From a virus, in IMG/VR virus record IMGVR_UViG_3300013120_000890, positions 1-21,069 of that record: DNA of 21,069 nt. One strand, given 5' to 3'. The translations under genes were made by a program, and so were the position numbers. A model generated the notes under the pieces. It searched no databases, was not told where the DNA came from, and was given only the letters and a program-made list of their open reading frames with translations. This document shows positions 6,799 through 14,599 of the stretch, in pieces (the first letter of the stretch is position 1; each line of letters starts with the position of its first letter).

Positions 6799-8345
6799 GT
6801 CTGGGCGTACTCCTGAAACCGTTCGCGCATAGCCTCGCGCCGCACATCCTGGACAAAGCCTCTCGGCCAGCAGCCGAATATGTCTTTGTAGCGATAGGCG
6901 GCCCAGCCGGGCTTGAAGCCCTTCATCGCGGCCTGGCAGACGAAGCCGTGATAGACCGCGCGCTTCTCATCGAGCGTGGCGTGCTGCGGGTCGACCAGCT
7001 CGCCGTCAGCCACGACCGGCCAGTCGCCGAACCGTTCTTTGAATCGATAGGCCGCCCAGCCAGGCTTGTAACCCGCGGCCATGCGCTGGCCCTCGATGAG
7101 TCGCCAGAACTCCGCTCGGTAGGCAAAGTCCGCGTCGTCGAACTCATCAAGCCGCCCAGTCCCATGGATGGGGACACGCTCCCGCGGCGTCGCCGATTCC
7201 GGCGTCCAGCCGCAGTCGGGACAGCACGGCTCGCCCGGATCGAACAGCAACTGGCAGGCCTTGCACCGGCGCAGCCGAAGCGGATCGCTCTCACCGACCT
7301 TCTTGTCGCTGTCGAGTGTGTACTCGATGCGTCGAGTCACGCGACCGTGGACGTGGTGGTTGCCGGCATGATCGAGGACGATGGCCCCGTCCTTGTCGGG
7401 ACAGGCGCGCATCACGCGTCCGATGGCCTGGAGGTGAAGATTCAGACTCGCCGTAGGCCGTGCGACGATGGCCGTTTCCAGCGCCGGCAGATCCCAGCCT
7501 TCGGTGAGCACCATGCAGTTGCTGACCACCTGGGTGCGGCCGTCGCGAAGACGTTCGAGGATCGCCTCGCGCTCGTGTTTCGGCGTCTTGCCGTCGATGT
7601 GCTCGGCAGGAACGCCGGCGGCTTGAAAGGCGGCGGTGATCGCCTGGCTGTGTTCGACGTCCACAGCGAATGCAACGGTCCTGCGTCCGGACGACTTCTC
7701 CAGCCAGGTCTTGACGATGTCGGCGTTCTGATCATCGGTGTTCGTGCGTTTGGAGAGTTCCCCGACGGCGTAGTCGCCCATGCTGATCTTGACCCGCCGA
7801 AGGTCAGGCGACTTGCCCGCATAGACGCGCGGGTCGTGAAGCACCCCGGACTCGCAGAGCTCGTCCGTGTAGGCAGCCACGACGATTTCACCGAACACGT
7901 CCCCGAGGCCGCGGCCATCTAACCGGAACGGCGTCGCCGTCAGGCCGACGACCTTGGCGTCGGGATAGTGCTCAAGGATGTGCTCGTAGCTGCCCGCCCG
8001 CGCATGGTGACATTCGTCGATGACGATCATCTCTGCTCGCGGCATCTCACGGCGAATCAACGTCTGGACGCTGGCGACCTGTACCTTCGCAAGGGGCGCG
8101 GGAGCATAGCCGGCCATGATCCGGCCCGGCCACAGGCCGAGTCCCTCGAGATGAGCGGCCGCCTGGTCGATGAGTTCCTTGCGGTGAGCCAGCCAGAGCG
8201 TCGGCAGGCCCAACTCATCGACCAGGTCGACGGCCATGATCGTCTTGCCTGACCCGGTGGGCGCGACCAGGATGGGCCGTCTGTCGAGGACGGTCTTCAC
8301 ATGGTCCACGGCGTTGCGCTGATAGTCTCGGAGAGAAAATCGCAT
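6795..8345 (-). CDS. SF2 DEAD/DEAH-type helicase
   Basis: The product is 516 aa from ATG 8345, preferred over GTG 8363 because GGAG sits a suitable distance upstream. Superfamily 2 motifs are complete: Q-like FSLRDYQ, Walker A APTGSGKT (28-35), DECHH (D110-E111), TATP (136-139), and the RecA2 motif VI QAIGRVMR. A four-Cys zinc ribbon follows, C361-x2-C364 and C375-x2-C378. The C-terminus carries two copies of a 19-residue module, at about 425-443 (GYKPGWAAYRFKERFGDWP) and 476-494. This matches the phage helicases that remodel forks or recombination intermediates. It overlaps the VRR-NUC gene by four bases. Confidence 0.9.
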   Translation of the reverse strand: MRFSLRDYQRNAVDHVKTVLDRRPILVAPTGSGKTIMAVDLVDELGLPTLWLAHRKELIDQAAAHLEGLGLWPGRIMAGYAPAPLAKVQVASVQTLIRREMPRAEMIVIDECHHARAGSYEHILEHYPDAKVVGLTATPFRLDGRGLGDVFGEIVVAAYTDELCESGVLHDPRVYAGKSPDLRRVKISMGDYAVGELSKRTNTDDQNADIVKTWLEKSSGRRTVAFAVDVEHSQAITAAFQAAGVPAEHIDGKTPKHEREAILERLRDGRTQVVSNCMVLTEGWDLPALETAIVARPTASLNLHLQAIGRVMRACPDKDGAIVLDHAGNHHVHGRVTRRIEYTLDSDKKVGESDPLRLRRCKACQLLFDPGEPCCPDCGWTPESATPRERVPIHGTGRLDEFDDADFAYRAEFWRLIEGQRMAAGYKPGWAAYRFKERFGDWPVVADGELVDPQHATLDEKRAVYHGFVCQAAMKGFKPGWAAYRYKDIFGCWPRGFVQDVRREAMRERFQEYAQT

Positions 8346-8366
8346 GGGGGTCTCCACCAGCACGGG

Positions 8367-9098
8367 TCAGAACGGACAGTCCGGGAGCTTGCTCGACACA
8401 TCGGCCCATTGCTCCGGGGTGACGCGTTCGGCGTCCTCGTGGCCGCAGACCTCCTTGATTGCGGCGAACCATGCTTTGTGGAGATCCTCTTCATTCGTGC
8501 CGGTGGTCTCCGCCGATTTGGCGAACAGCGCCCAGACGTCGTCCATCGTGGAGGTCGACGACTTCTTGGCCTGCGCCGGCGACGCCTTGGGCGGTGCTTT
8601 CGGAGCGCCCTTGGGTTTCGGCGCGGGCGCGGCGCGGCCTCCGGAATGGGCGCGTAGCTTGTGGCCCAGGCGGGCGACCATGGCGCGGCGCTGATCGGCG
8701 TCGGCGTGGGTGATGCCGGCGCTCGGCTCCGAGTCGTAGGCGTTGATGAACTGCACGCGGATGCGCTTCTTGCCCTGGTACTCGTTCCACTCGAGGGTGA
8801 TCTGGACCTGGGGCAGCTCCCGCTGCTCCTCGAACCAGAACGGATCGAGGCCGGGCCAGCTGAAGGCGTCCTTGAGCATGTCGATCTGAAAGTCATTGAG
8901 GGTGCCGTCGCGCTTCTCGATGTAGCAGTAGGCGACGACGTCGAGTTCCTCGCTCTCGATGTTGCGCCAGTCGCCGTCGGCATACTCGTCGATCAGTCCG
9001 AAGCGCAAGATGAGCGTGCACAACTTGTTGGGTCCGGTCTCGTTGACGCCCACATCCATGACGTGGGCACGGAAGCGTCCTTCACGATTGGCATTCAT
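8367..9098 (-). CDS. Probable phage single-stranded DNA-binding protein
   Basis: The product is 243 aa, start ATG 9098 with GAGGAG upstream. The N-terminal 130 residues are beta-rich and polar (RFRAHVMDVGVNET, LILRFGL, QVQITLEWNEYQGKKRIRVQFI), compatible with an OB fold. A flexible linker rich in Pro, Ala, Lys and Gly (about 150-180) and a helical segment follow, and the last residues are KLPDCPF. Ending in D-x-P-F resembles the partner-binding tail of bacterial SSB. Its place between a RecA-like ATPase and a helicase fits. I do not recognise a specific Pfam family, and SSB-like is an inference from architecture. Confidence 0.6.
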   Translation of the reverse strand: MNANREGRFRAHVMDVGVNETGPNKLCTLILRFGLIDEYADGDWRNIESEELDVVAYCYIEKRDGTLNDFQIDMLKDAFSWPGLDPFWFEEQRELPQVQITLEWNEYQGKKRIRVQFINAYDSEPSAGITHADADQRRAMVARLGHKLRAHSGGRAAPAPKPKGAPKAPPKASPAQAKKSSTSTMDDVWALFAKSAETTGTNEEDLHKAWFAAIKEVCGHEDAERVTPEQWADVSSKLPDCPF

Positions 9099-9099
9099 G

Positions 9100-9933
9100 C
9101 TATTTCTCCTCGGTTTTCTGTTCGCTGAAAAGGGTGTCCCAGACGGCGGTGTCGTTCGCGTACACGGGAATGGGGTCGGACAGGCGGCGGCTCTTGGCCA
9201 TGCAGTGCGGCATCTCGACGGGCCACAATGTGCGCGTGCCGCAGCCGTGGCCCTTGCCGTCCTTCACGTCCACGTCGTAGCCCAGGAAGAAGACGTGGTC
9301 GACCCACTCGCGCACGCGCAGGCGGATGGATGCCTTGCCGCTGGACGGCGACTGGAGGCGCGGTTCATATCGCGTCCAGTCTTCGCCCTGGGGATTGGGC
9401 ACGTTCGTGGTGCAGTCGTGGCAGATGAGGATCACGTTGCGGCCCACACGGACGTGGCGGTCGAGGTCGCCCAGCAACGTCAGGAAGGTCTCGTAGGTGT
9501 GCTGATAGCCTTTGCCGTAGCCGTAATCCTCGATGCGCTGAATGCGATTGCCCTTTTCGTGGGGCACGTTGGCGATGGTCCAGGCGACGGCCAGTTCCTC
9601 GGCGCGCGTGGCGCTGTCGATGACGACAGTCTTGACGTCGTCCCAGCCGTCGCCGTTCAGCACGCCGCGCAGGTCGTCCCATGTTTCGACACCGGCGATG
9701 CGCTGTGTGTGTTCGGGTAGGAGCACGGCGAGCGAGTCGTCCAGATCGAAGCTGGCCACGGGCCCCGGCGCGATATCGGCCAGGCTGGTCTTGCCCACAC
9801 CCCCTGGCCCGTAGAGGACGATGCGGTGTCCGGTGTGCGGCGCAGGCTTCTCGAAGCTCAATGTTCGGCGTTGCTGCATGGCCGATTTCGGCGCGTCGCG
9901 CCGTGCGCGAGGCCGTGTCAGTGTTCCTGGCAT
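9100..9933 (-). CDS. Sak4-like RecA-fold ATPase (AAA_24)
   Basis: The product is 277 aa from ATG 9933. AAGGAG (9943-9948) is 9 bases upstream of this ATG, whereas the ATG at 9942 directly abuts it, so the shorter start is preferred. Walker A GPGGVGKTS lies at 42-50 (K48) and Walker B VVIDSA around D106. A ...LICHD strand follows. This is the arrangement of phage AAA_24/Sak4 ATPases, single-domain RecA relatives that help single-strand annealing. It is placed directly after a PD-(D/E)XK nuclease and before an SSB-like protein, as in many phage recombination modules. The nuclease stop lies one base before this start, and the ribosome-binding site is inside the upstream gene. Confidence 0.82.
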   Translation of the reverse strand: MPGTLTRPRARRDAPKSAMQQRRTLSFEKPAPHTGHRIVLYGPGGVGKTSLADIAPGPVASFDLDDSLAVLLPEHTQRIAGVETWDDLRGVLNGDGWDDVKTVVIDSATRAEELAVAWTIANVPHEKGNRIQRIEDYGYGKGYQHTYETFLTLLGDLDRHVRVGRNVILICHDCTTNVPNPQGEDWTRYEPRLQSPSSGKASIRLRVREWVDHVFFLGYDVDVKDGKGHGCGTRTLWPVEMPHCMAKSRRLSDPIPVYANDTAVWDTLFSEQKTEEK

Positions 9934-9934
9934 G

Positions 9935-11002
9935 TCATTCATCTCCTTCCGAAAGTTCGGGGTTTGCGTCGGCAGCAATCTCGAAACCGTCCGGAGGCGC
10001 CTCCGGATCGACGGTGATCGATTGCAGGCAGAGGTTGGCGTACTCGCAGAACGAGCAGGTGTTGCGCCCCACGTTGCGGAACCACCGCCCCCAACGGCGG
10101 CAATCGCTCAAGAGCTTGGCCTGCTGCCAGCACTCGACGCGGAACTCTTCGAGATCGTCTTCGAGGCGCGGAACCTCGCGACGCTGGTAGTAGTAGTCGG
10201 GCCGCTCTTCGATGTCCGCGAGGAGGCGGGTTCCGTACTCCTCCGGTGTTTCGGGGCGAGTGGACAGCTTCATGCCCGAGCCGGCGGATTGACGCGGCTT
10301 GCCGTCTTTCTTGAGGATGCGTTCGCCGCTTTGCTCATCGGTGACGACCTTCAGGCCATCGTCATCAAGCAGCGGGACCTGTCGCGGGCGGATGGTGGGC
10401 TTGCGGATGACGTCGTAGAGCACGCCGGCAACGTCGTGGCCCTGGTGGAACGCCGAGATCACGTACAGCGAGATCTGCTGATCGCACCGGAGCCGGAGCC
10501 AGTAGTCGGAATCCGGCCCGATGTCCTCGCCCGCGGTCTTGCGCTCCAGCACGAACAGCCTGCCGTCCGGAATCCGGACGATGCCGTCGCGCCTGCCGGT
10601 CAGCCGCCACGTGCGGCTCTCGCGGCCGCTGTGGGGATTGACCAGCGGAGCTTCCCACGGTTTCTCGATCTCGACGTATTCCAGGGCATCGTCGCCGTAG
10701 CGCCAGAAGTAGCCGGCGAGCAGGTTGCCTACGATCTCGCGCTCGATCTCCCAGTCGTAGGGTTCGGCCCAGTGCGGGCAGGTCGCGTAGTCCGTCGTCG
10801 CCTCGAGAATCGCCTCCTCAGGCGATACACCATGGCTCCAGTGCTCCAGTCCGACGTGGACGGCCGCGCCGAGGCGGAGCGCCGCGGCTTCCCGCCTGCT
10901 CCGCAGCTTCAGCTCGTACTGGAAGTAGTACTGCCGGAGGCAACGGCGGGCGCAGGCCATGGCGCTGTGGGTGAGCGGTCGTTTGCTGTGGCGGGAAGTC
11001 AT
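9935..11002 (-). CDS. PD-(D/E)XK exonuclease with Fe-S-type cysteines (Cas4/AddB-like)
   Basis: This 355-aa protein belongs to the PDDEXK_1 group. The core is visible as GAAVH (45-49), D139 in LTGRRDG, E153-R-K155 in FVLERKT, and Q176...Y180 (QISLY). Cysteines C17/C21 near the N-terminus and C316, C319, C325 near the C-terminus match the Cas4/AddB layout, in which one N-terminal and three C-terminal cysteines hold a 4Fe-4S cluster. Such phage enzymes resect double-stranded ends for recombination with a Sak4- or Beta-type partner, here the next gene. The start overlaps the upstream stop as ATGA. Confidence 0.85.
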   Translation of the reverse strand: MTSRHSKRPLTHSAMACARRCLRQYYFQYELKLRSRREAAALRLGAAVHVGLEHWSHGVSPEEAILEATTDYATCPHWAEPYDWEIEREIVGNLLAGYFWRYGDDALEYVEIEKPWEAPLVNPHSGRESRTWRLTGRRDGIVRIPDGRLFVLERKTAGEDIGPDSDYWLRLRCDQQISLYVISAFHQGHDVAGVLYDVIRKPTIRPRQVPLLDDDGLKVVTDEQSGERILKKDGKPRQSAGSGMKLSTRPETPEEYGTRLLADIEERPDYYYQRREVPRLEDDLEEFRVECWQQAKLLSDCRRWGRWFRNVGRNTCSFCEYANLCLQSITVDPEAPPDGFEIAADANPELSEGDE

Positions 11003-11307
11003 CGAGTGTCACCCCCCTCGGTTAGAATGTGCTCCGGCTCATCGGCGACTCTCTCGACGGTGTAGGCGTCGTCGCCGAAATCCTTGGAGATGTAGGAAAT
11101 GAAGAGCTTGGCCAGTTGCCGCCCCACGGCGGTGCCGCGGTCGATGAGACAGATGCGCTGCGTGCGGTCGAAGCGGAACGACGCATCCAGCCGCATGGCG
11201 GCTTCGCCGAACACGTTCTCGGTGTTCGTCGCGGCCAGGAACAGGCGTTCTTCGATCTGCTGGTTGGTGATGCCGTCTGCGAACCGGAAGCGATATTTCT
11301 TTGTCAT
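10999..11307 (-). CDS. Hypothetical protein, first gene of the replication operon
   Basis: The product is 102 aa from ATG 11307, selected because GGAGGAG (minus strand, 11317-11323) lies 9 bases upstream; the longer frame to 11505 would cross the promoter motifs. The sequence begins with a basic patch (MTKKYRFRFADG) and continues as a mixed alpha/beta domain (NQQIEERLFLAA, RICLIDRGTAVGRQLAKLFI). No family is recognised. It overlaps the nuclease gene by four bases (ATGA), so it is translated together with the recombination genes. A role as a small DNA-binding or regulatory protein would fit its position but is not shown. Confidence 0.7.
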   Translation of the reverse strand: MTKKYRFRFADGITNQQIEERLFLAATNTENVFGEAAMRLDASFRFDRTQRICLIDRGTAVGRQLAKLFISYISKDFGDDAYTVERVADEPEHILTEGGDTR

Positions 11308-11331
11308 GGCTGTTGTCTCCTCCACCCAGTT

Positions 11332-11358
11332 ACTACCCGTGGGCCGGCGAACGTTCAG
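11332..11358 (-). promoter_or_regulatory. Proximal promoter-like motif of the replication operon (copy A)
   Basis: Read on the minus strand, CTGAACG (11358-11352) and ACGGGTAGT (11340-11332) are separated by 11 bases. The right half continues AAC, giving 12 bases identical to copy C at 16683-16694. The predicted start site at about 11326 lies just before the GGAGGAG ribosome-binding site of the gene at 11307. Confidence 0.65.
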
Positions 11359-11421
11359 GTGTTTCTCTTTCTGGCCCGCCACCGCTATGGGTTTGTGGCG
11401 AGGAACGCCCGCTGATAAAGG

Positions 11422-11448
11422 ACTACCCGTCGGTTGGGAATCGTTCAG
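11422..11448 (-). promoter_or_regulatory. Distal promoter-like motif of the replication operon (copy B)
   Basis: On the minus strand CTGAACG (11448-11442), 11 bases, then ACGGGTAGT (11430-11422). It is exactly 90 bp upstream of copy A in the same orientation, so the operon would have tandem promoters of one class. The spacer sequence is unrelated to that of copy A, so the motif is not simply a recent duplication. Confidence 0.6.
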
Positions 11449-11507
11449 GAGAAAAGCCCGGTCTGTCGGAGAACGGCGCGATAGGGGCTGGAGTGAGTGG
11501 CGCAAGG

Positions 11508-11516
11508 TGATATAAT
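11508..11516 (+). promoter_or_regulatory. Extended -10 promoter of the ATPase-kinase-regulator operon
   Basis: TGATATAAT gives a perfect TGn-TATAAT extended -10 (TATAAT at 11511-11516). No good -35 is seen, which is acceptable for extended -10 promoters. RNA would start near 11523; GGAG (11551-11554) lies 7 bases before the ATG at 11562. This promoter type differs from the motif driving the neighbouring replication operon. Confidence 0.65.
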
Positions 11517-11561
11517 GCGGCGTCTTGCGACGCTGCCGGTTAATGTCAGTGGAGACTTGGA

Positions 11562-13463
11562 ATGAGCGAAGACACCGGAGTTCAACTAGATGGCTGCCAC
11601 AAGCTGAAATCCATCGAGGTCATTGGCGGGTTCCTCGACGGCAACCGTTTCGACTTGTCCGACGGCCTGAACTGTCTCATAGGCGGCCGCGGGACGGGCA
11701 AGACGACTGTCCTCGAGTTCATCCGGTATGCGCTCGATGCGTTGCCGGAAGGCGAAGACAACCATCCGCTCTGCCGCGAGATCGAGAGCCTCGTCCGCAG
11801 CAACCTAGGCGGCGGCCGCATTCAGTTAACGATTGAGACCAAGGACGGTCTGAGCTACATCGTGAATCGGACTTGGGGCGAGGAGTCCCAGGTGTTCACG
11901 CCGGACGGCAGGCCAACCGGAATATCCCTGGGGCATGGCGCGTTCTTCTCGGCGGACATCTACAGCCAAAACCAGATCGAGAGCATCTCGACCAACCCTC
12001 GTTTCCAGCTCGTCTTGATTGACAGCTTCATCGAGCAGGAGATCGCGGAAATCCAGGCTGAACTGAATCGTCTATATCGCGCGCTGGGCGGCAACGCGGC
12101 CGAGGTACTTCGTGTGGAGGGAGAAACCGCCGAACTCGTCGAGGGACTCAGCGAGCTTCCCACCGTGGAGGAGAATCTGAAGGCCTTCGCCGAGGCCCAG
12201 GGCGATGACGCAGAGAAGATTAACGAGCAACATGACTTGAAGGCGCGTCGTGACCGCGAGAAGCGGGCGCTCCACGGGCTCAACGAGGCGTTCGGGCAGT
12301 TTCGGCAGAACCTGCAGTCCTGCATTGGCCATCTCGATGACCGGGCAGGCACGGTGCTGCCATCTGACCTCGTGACCGGCCCCAATGCAGCGGTACTCGC
12401 TGACGTCCAACGCGCCGCGCAGGAGTGTGCGCGGGAAGTCGACGGCAGTATCCAGGCCGCCATCGAACGGATCGAGCAGGCCATGGCGAGCATGGGGGCG
12501 TTCGGCGAGACGCTCTCCGCCGCGCACCAGGAACAGGAGCAGGCATTCCGCCAAGTCATCGAAGCGCACAAGCAGGCGCAAGCCCACGTGCAGGAGCGGT
12601 CTCGACTGGAGCGGCTTCGGAACGATCTTCAGGCGAAGAAGCGGTCCCTCGACGAGAAGCGTTCCCAACTACAGCAGCTTCAGGAGAAACGCACGGGCCT
12701 CATGCAGCGCGTCTCCGAACTGCGCGATGGAAGATTCCAGCGCCGGCAGCAGGTGGCCGCCGAATTGACTTCCCGCCTGTCTCCGTCGATCCGCGTGACC
12801 GTGGAGCAGTTCGGCAACAGTCAGCAATACGAGGGCCTGCTCGCCGACGGTCTCAAGAAATCGGGCGTGCAGTCCAATCGCACCGCGGCCAAGATCGTCA
12901 GCGGCATGTCGCCGGTCGACTTCGCTCGGGCGGTGCGCCAGAACGACCACAATGCGCTGGTGGACTTGGCGGGGCTGACGGCAGACCAGGCGGGCAAGGT
13001 CATCATAGCGTTGGCGGGAACCCAGCGGATCTTCGATATCGAGGCCGTCGAACTCCTGGACCTGCCCCGGATCGAACTCCTCGATGGCGACGCGTACAAG
13101 GACTCCACGATGCTATCGACGGGGCAGAAATGCACCACGATTCTTCCGATCCTGCTCCTCGAGAGCGAAAGCCCGCTGCTGATCGACCAGCCCGAGGACA
13201 ATCTCGATAATCGCTTCATCTACGAGACTGTGGTCAAGAGCGTGTCGGAGATGAAAGCGAAACGCCAGTTGCTGTTCGTGACGCACAACCCCAACATTCC
13301 CGTGCTCGGTGACGCCGAGAAGGTCTTCGTGCTGACGTCTTCGGGCAAGAAGGCGTCTGTCGAATGCGAGGGAACGGTAGATGAGTGCAGGACCGACGTG
13401 GAGACCCTCCTCGAGGGCGGCAAAGAGGCTTTTGAACTGCGAATGAGGAAATACGGCCACTGA
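11562..13463 (+). CDS. SMC/TrlF-like ABC ATPase, first gene of a three-gene signalling operon
   Basis: This 633-aa protein has a split ABC-type ATPase head around a coiled coil. Walker A GGRGTGKTT (41-49, K47) is near the N-terminus. Residues about 160-410 are rich in Glu, Gln, Arg and Leu heptads and form the coiled coil. The C-terminal head has signature LSTGQ (518-522), Walker B PLLIDQPEDN (D542, E545) and the switch His in FVTHNPN (H575). The wording of the C-terminal head is that of TrlF/RecF-like 'PEDNLDN' ATPases. There is no CxxC zinc hook, so it is not Rad50 or RloC, and no PHP or nuclease domain is apparent. The stop overlaps the kinase start (TGATG). Role inferred: ATP-dependent sensor or effector working with the kinase and regulator that follow. 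Confidence 0.88.
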   Translation: MSEDTGVQLDGCHKLKSIEVIGGFLDGNRFDLSDGLNCLIGGRGTGKTTVLEFIRYALDALPEGEDNHPLCREIESLVRSNLGGGRIQLTIETKDGLSYIVNRTWGEESQVFTPDGRPTGISLGHGAFFSADIYSQNQIESISTNPRFQLVLIDSFIEQEIAEIQAELNRLYRALGGNAAEVLRVEGETAELVEGLSELPTVEENLKAFAEAQGDDAEKINEQHDLKARRDREKRALHGLNEAFGQFRQNLQSCIGHLDDRAGTVLPSDLVTGPNAAVLADVQRAAQECAREVDGSIQAAIERIEQAMASMGAFGETLSAAHQEQEQAFRQVIEAHKQAQAHVQERSRLERLRNDLQAKKRSLDEKRSQLQQLQEKRTGLMQRVSELRDGRFQRRQQVAAELTSRLSPSIRVTVEQFGNSQQYEGLLADGLKKSGVQSNRTAAKIVSGMSPVDFARAVRQNDHNALVDLAGLTADQAGKVIIALAGTQRIFDIEAVELLDLPRIELLDGDAYKDSTMLSTGQKCTTILPILLLESESPLLIDQPEDNLDNRFIYETVVKSVSEMKAKRQLLFVTHNPNIPVLGDAEKVFVLTSSGKKASVECEGTVDECRTDVETLLEGGKEAFELRMRKYGH

Positions 13464-14599
13464 TGGTGATCGACGGCAGTCAAGATAGTCTTGAGCGTGC
13501 GCTTCAGCGGTTCGAGAAAGGCGTCTCGACGCCTTGGCCGGATCGCGCCAAGCTGGCCTCGCAGCTTGGGGACAGCCTGCGCTCCATCAAGACCCCGGAA
13601 TCCCTTGTCCTGGCCGTTCGACTTCTGAAGCATCTCGCGGAGGACGAGAAGTGGGAGGTGCGCAAGGCGACGGCCGAGTCGCTCATGCACCTCCGGTCGG
13701 ACGAGTTCGACGTGCTTATCTCCCGGCTCGCGAACGACTCGACCGCCTGGGTCCGCAAGGCGGCCGAACGCACGCTCGCCCGGCGCAAGCGACTGGAGCA
13801 GGTCGAAACCAAGAAACGGCAACGGATTGAGGGCGTCTACGACGACTATGATTGGTTCGTGGAGAAGTACGGGCGCACTGCCGCGGACCGGGCGCTTCGC
13901 ATTGGCGAGCGGTACTTCGAAATTCTGGCGAGCGCCGCGACGCACGAGATTCGCGGCGTCCTGACATCGCTCATTGGAGTGCTGGAACAACTCAGTAAGG
14001 ACGGTGTGTCTGCCGCTGATCGTGCTGCCGGCTTGGAGAAGGCCCAGGAACGAGCGGCGTTCTTGGACCGCATCCTGGACGACATGAAGGGATACGCCCA
14101 GGAGTTGTCGTGCGACTTCCAGCGCGAGAACCTTCGGGACATCGTCGATGCCGCCATTGAGCTTGTTGAGGACAAGATTCGCTCGACCGGCAGAAGCCTG
14201 GCTGACGTTGATGTGCTGAATGAGGTCGAGAGCTTCGTGTTCCTGGAAGCATCGCGCTATCAGATGGTCCAGGTGTTCGAGAACGTGATCCGCAATGCAT
14301 TCGAGTCGACAGATGAGAATGGGCGCATCCGGATCACCGGCGATCTTGGGGATGAGAAGCGCATCGTCGTCAGCATCTCAGACAACGGCGTCGGCATGTC
14401 GCCCGAGGAAATCAAAGACGCTTTCATCCCGTTCAAGACAAGCAAGAAAAACCAGGGCGGCACCGGCTTCGGCCTCGCCATTGCCAAGAAGATTGTCCAG
14501 GCCCATGGTGGAACCATTGTCATGGAAAGCATCGAAGACCAGGGCACGACTGTCGTGATAACGTTGCCACTCACTCAAGAGGATCGTTTGGACGCATGA
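13463..14599 (+). CDS. Cytosolic histidine kinase with N-terminal HEAT-like repeats
   Basis: This 378-aa protein has an N-terminal helical region with HEAT-like units (about 48-105: LLKHLAEDEKWEVRKATAES, then LISRLANDSTAWVRKAAERT). The kinase core follows: phospho-acceptor H161 in ASAATHEIRGVL, N box N274/N278 in ENVIRNAF, G1 DNGVGM (307-312) and G2 GGTGFG (332-337). There is no signal peptide or membrane segment, so it senses something inside the cell, with the HEAT scaffold the likely input or docking surface. It overlaps the ATPase gene upstream and the response regulator downstream (ATGA), so all three are made together. HEAT repeats in front of a kinase core are uncommon. Confidence 0.88.
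   Translation: MVIDGSQDSLERALQRFEKGVSTPWPDRAKLASQLGDSLRSIKTPESLVLAVRLLKHLAEDEKWEVRKATAESLMHLRSDEFDVLISRLANDSTAWVRKAAERTLARRKRLEQVETKKRQRIEGVYDDYDWFVEKYGRTAADRALRIGERYFEILASAATHEIRGVLTSLIGVLEQLSKDGVSAADRAAGLEKAQERAAFLDRILDDMKGYAQELSCDFQRENLRDIVDAAIELVEDKIRSTGRSLADVDVLNEVESFVFLEASRYQMVQVFENVIRNAFESTDENGRIRITGDLGDEKRIVVSISDNGVGMSPEEIKDAFIPFKTSKKNQGGTGFGLAIAKKIVQAHGGTIVMESIEDQGTTVVITLPLTQEDRLDA

Noticed and set aside
5608-6816. 402-aa plus-strand open frame opposite the primase gene
   Set aside because: Antisense to the well-supported Prim-Pol and VRR-NUC genes; no motif.
9821-11065. 414-aa plus-strand open frame opposite the nuclease and Sak4 genes
   Set aside because: Shadow frame; the minus-strand genes carry complete catalytic motifs and chained ribosome-binding sites.
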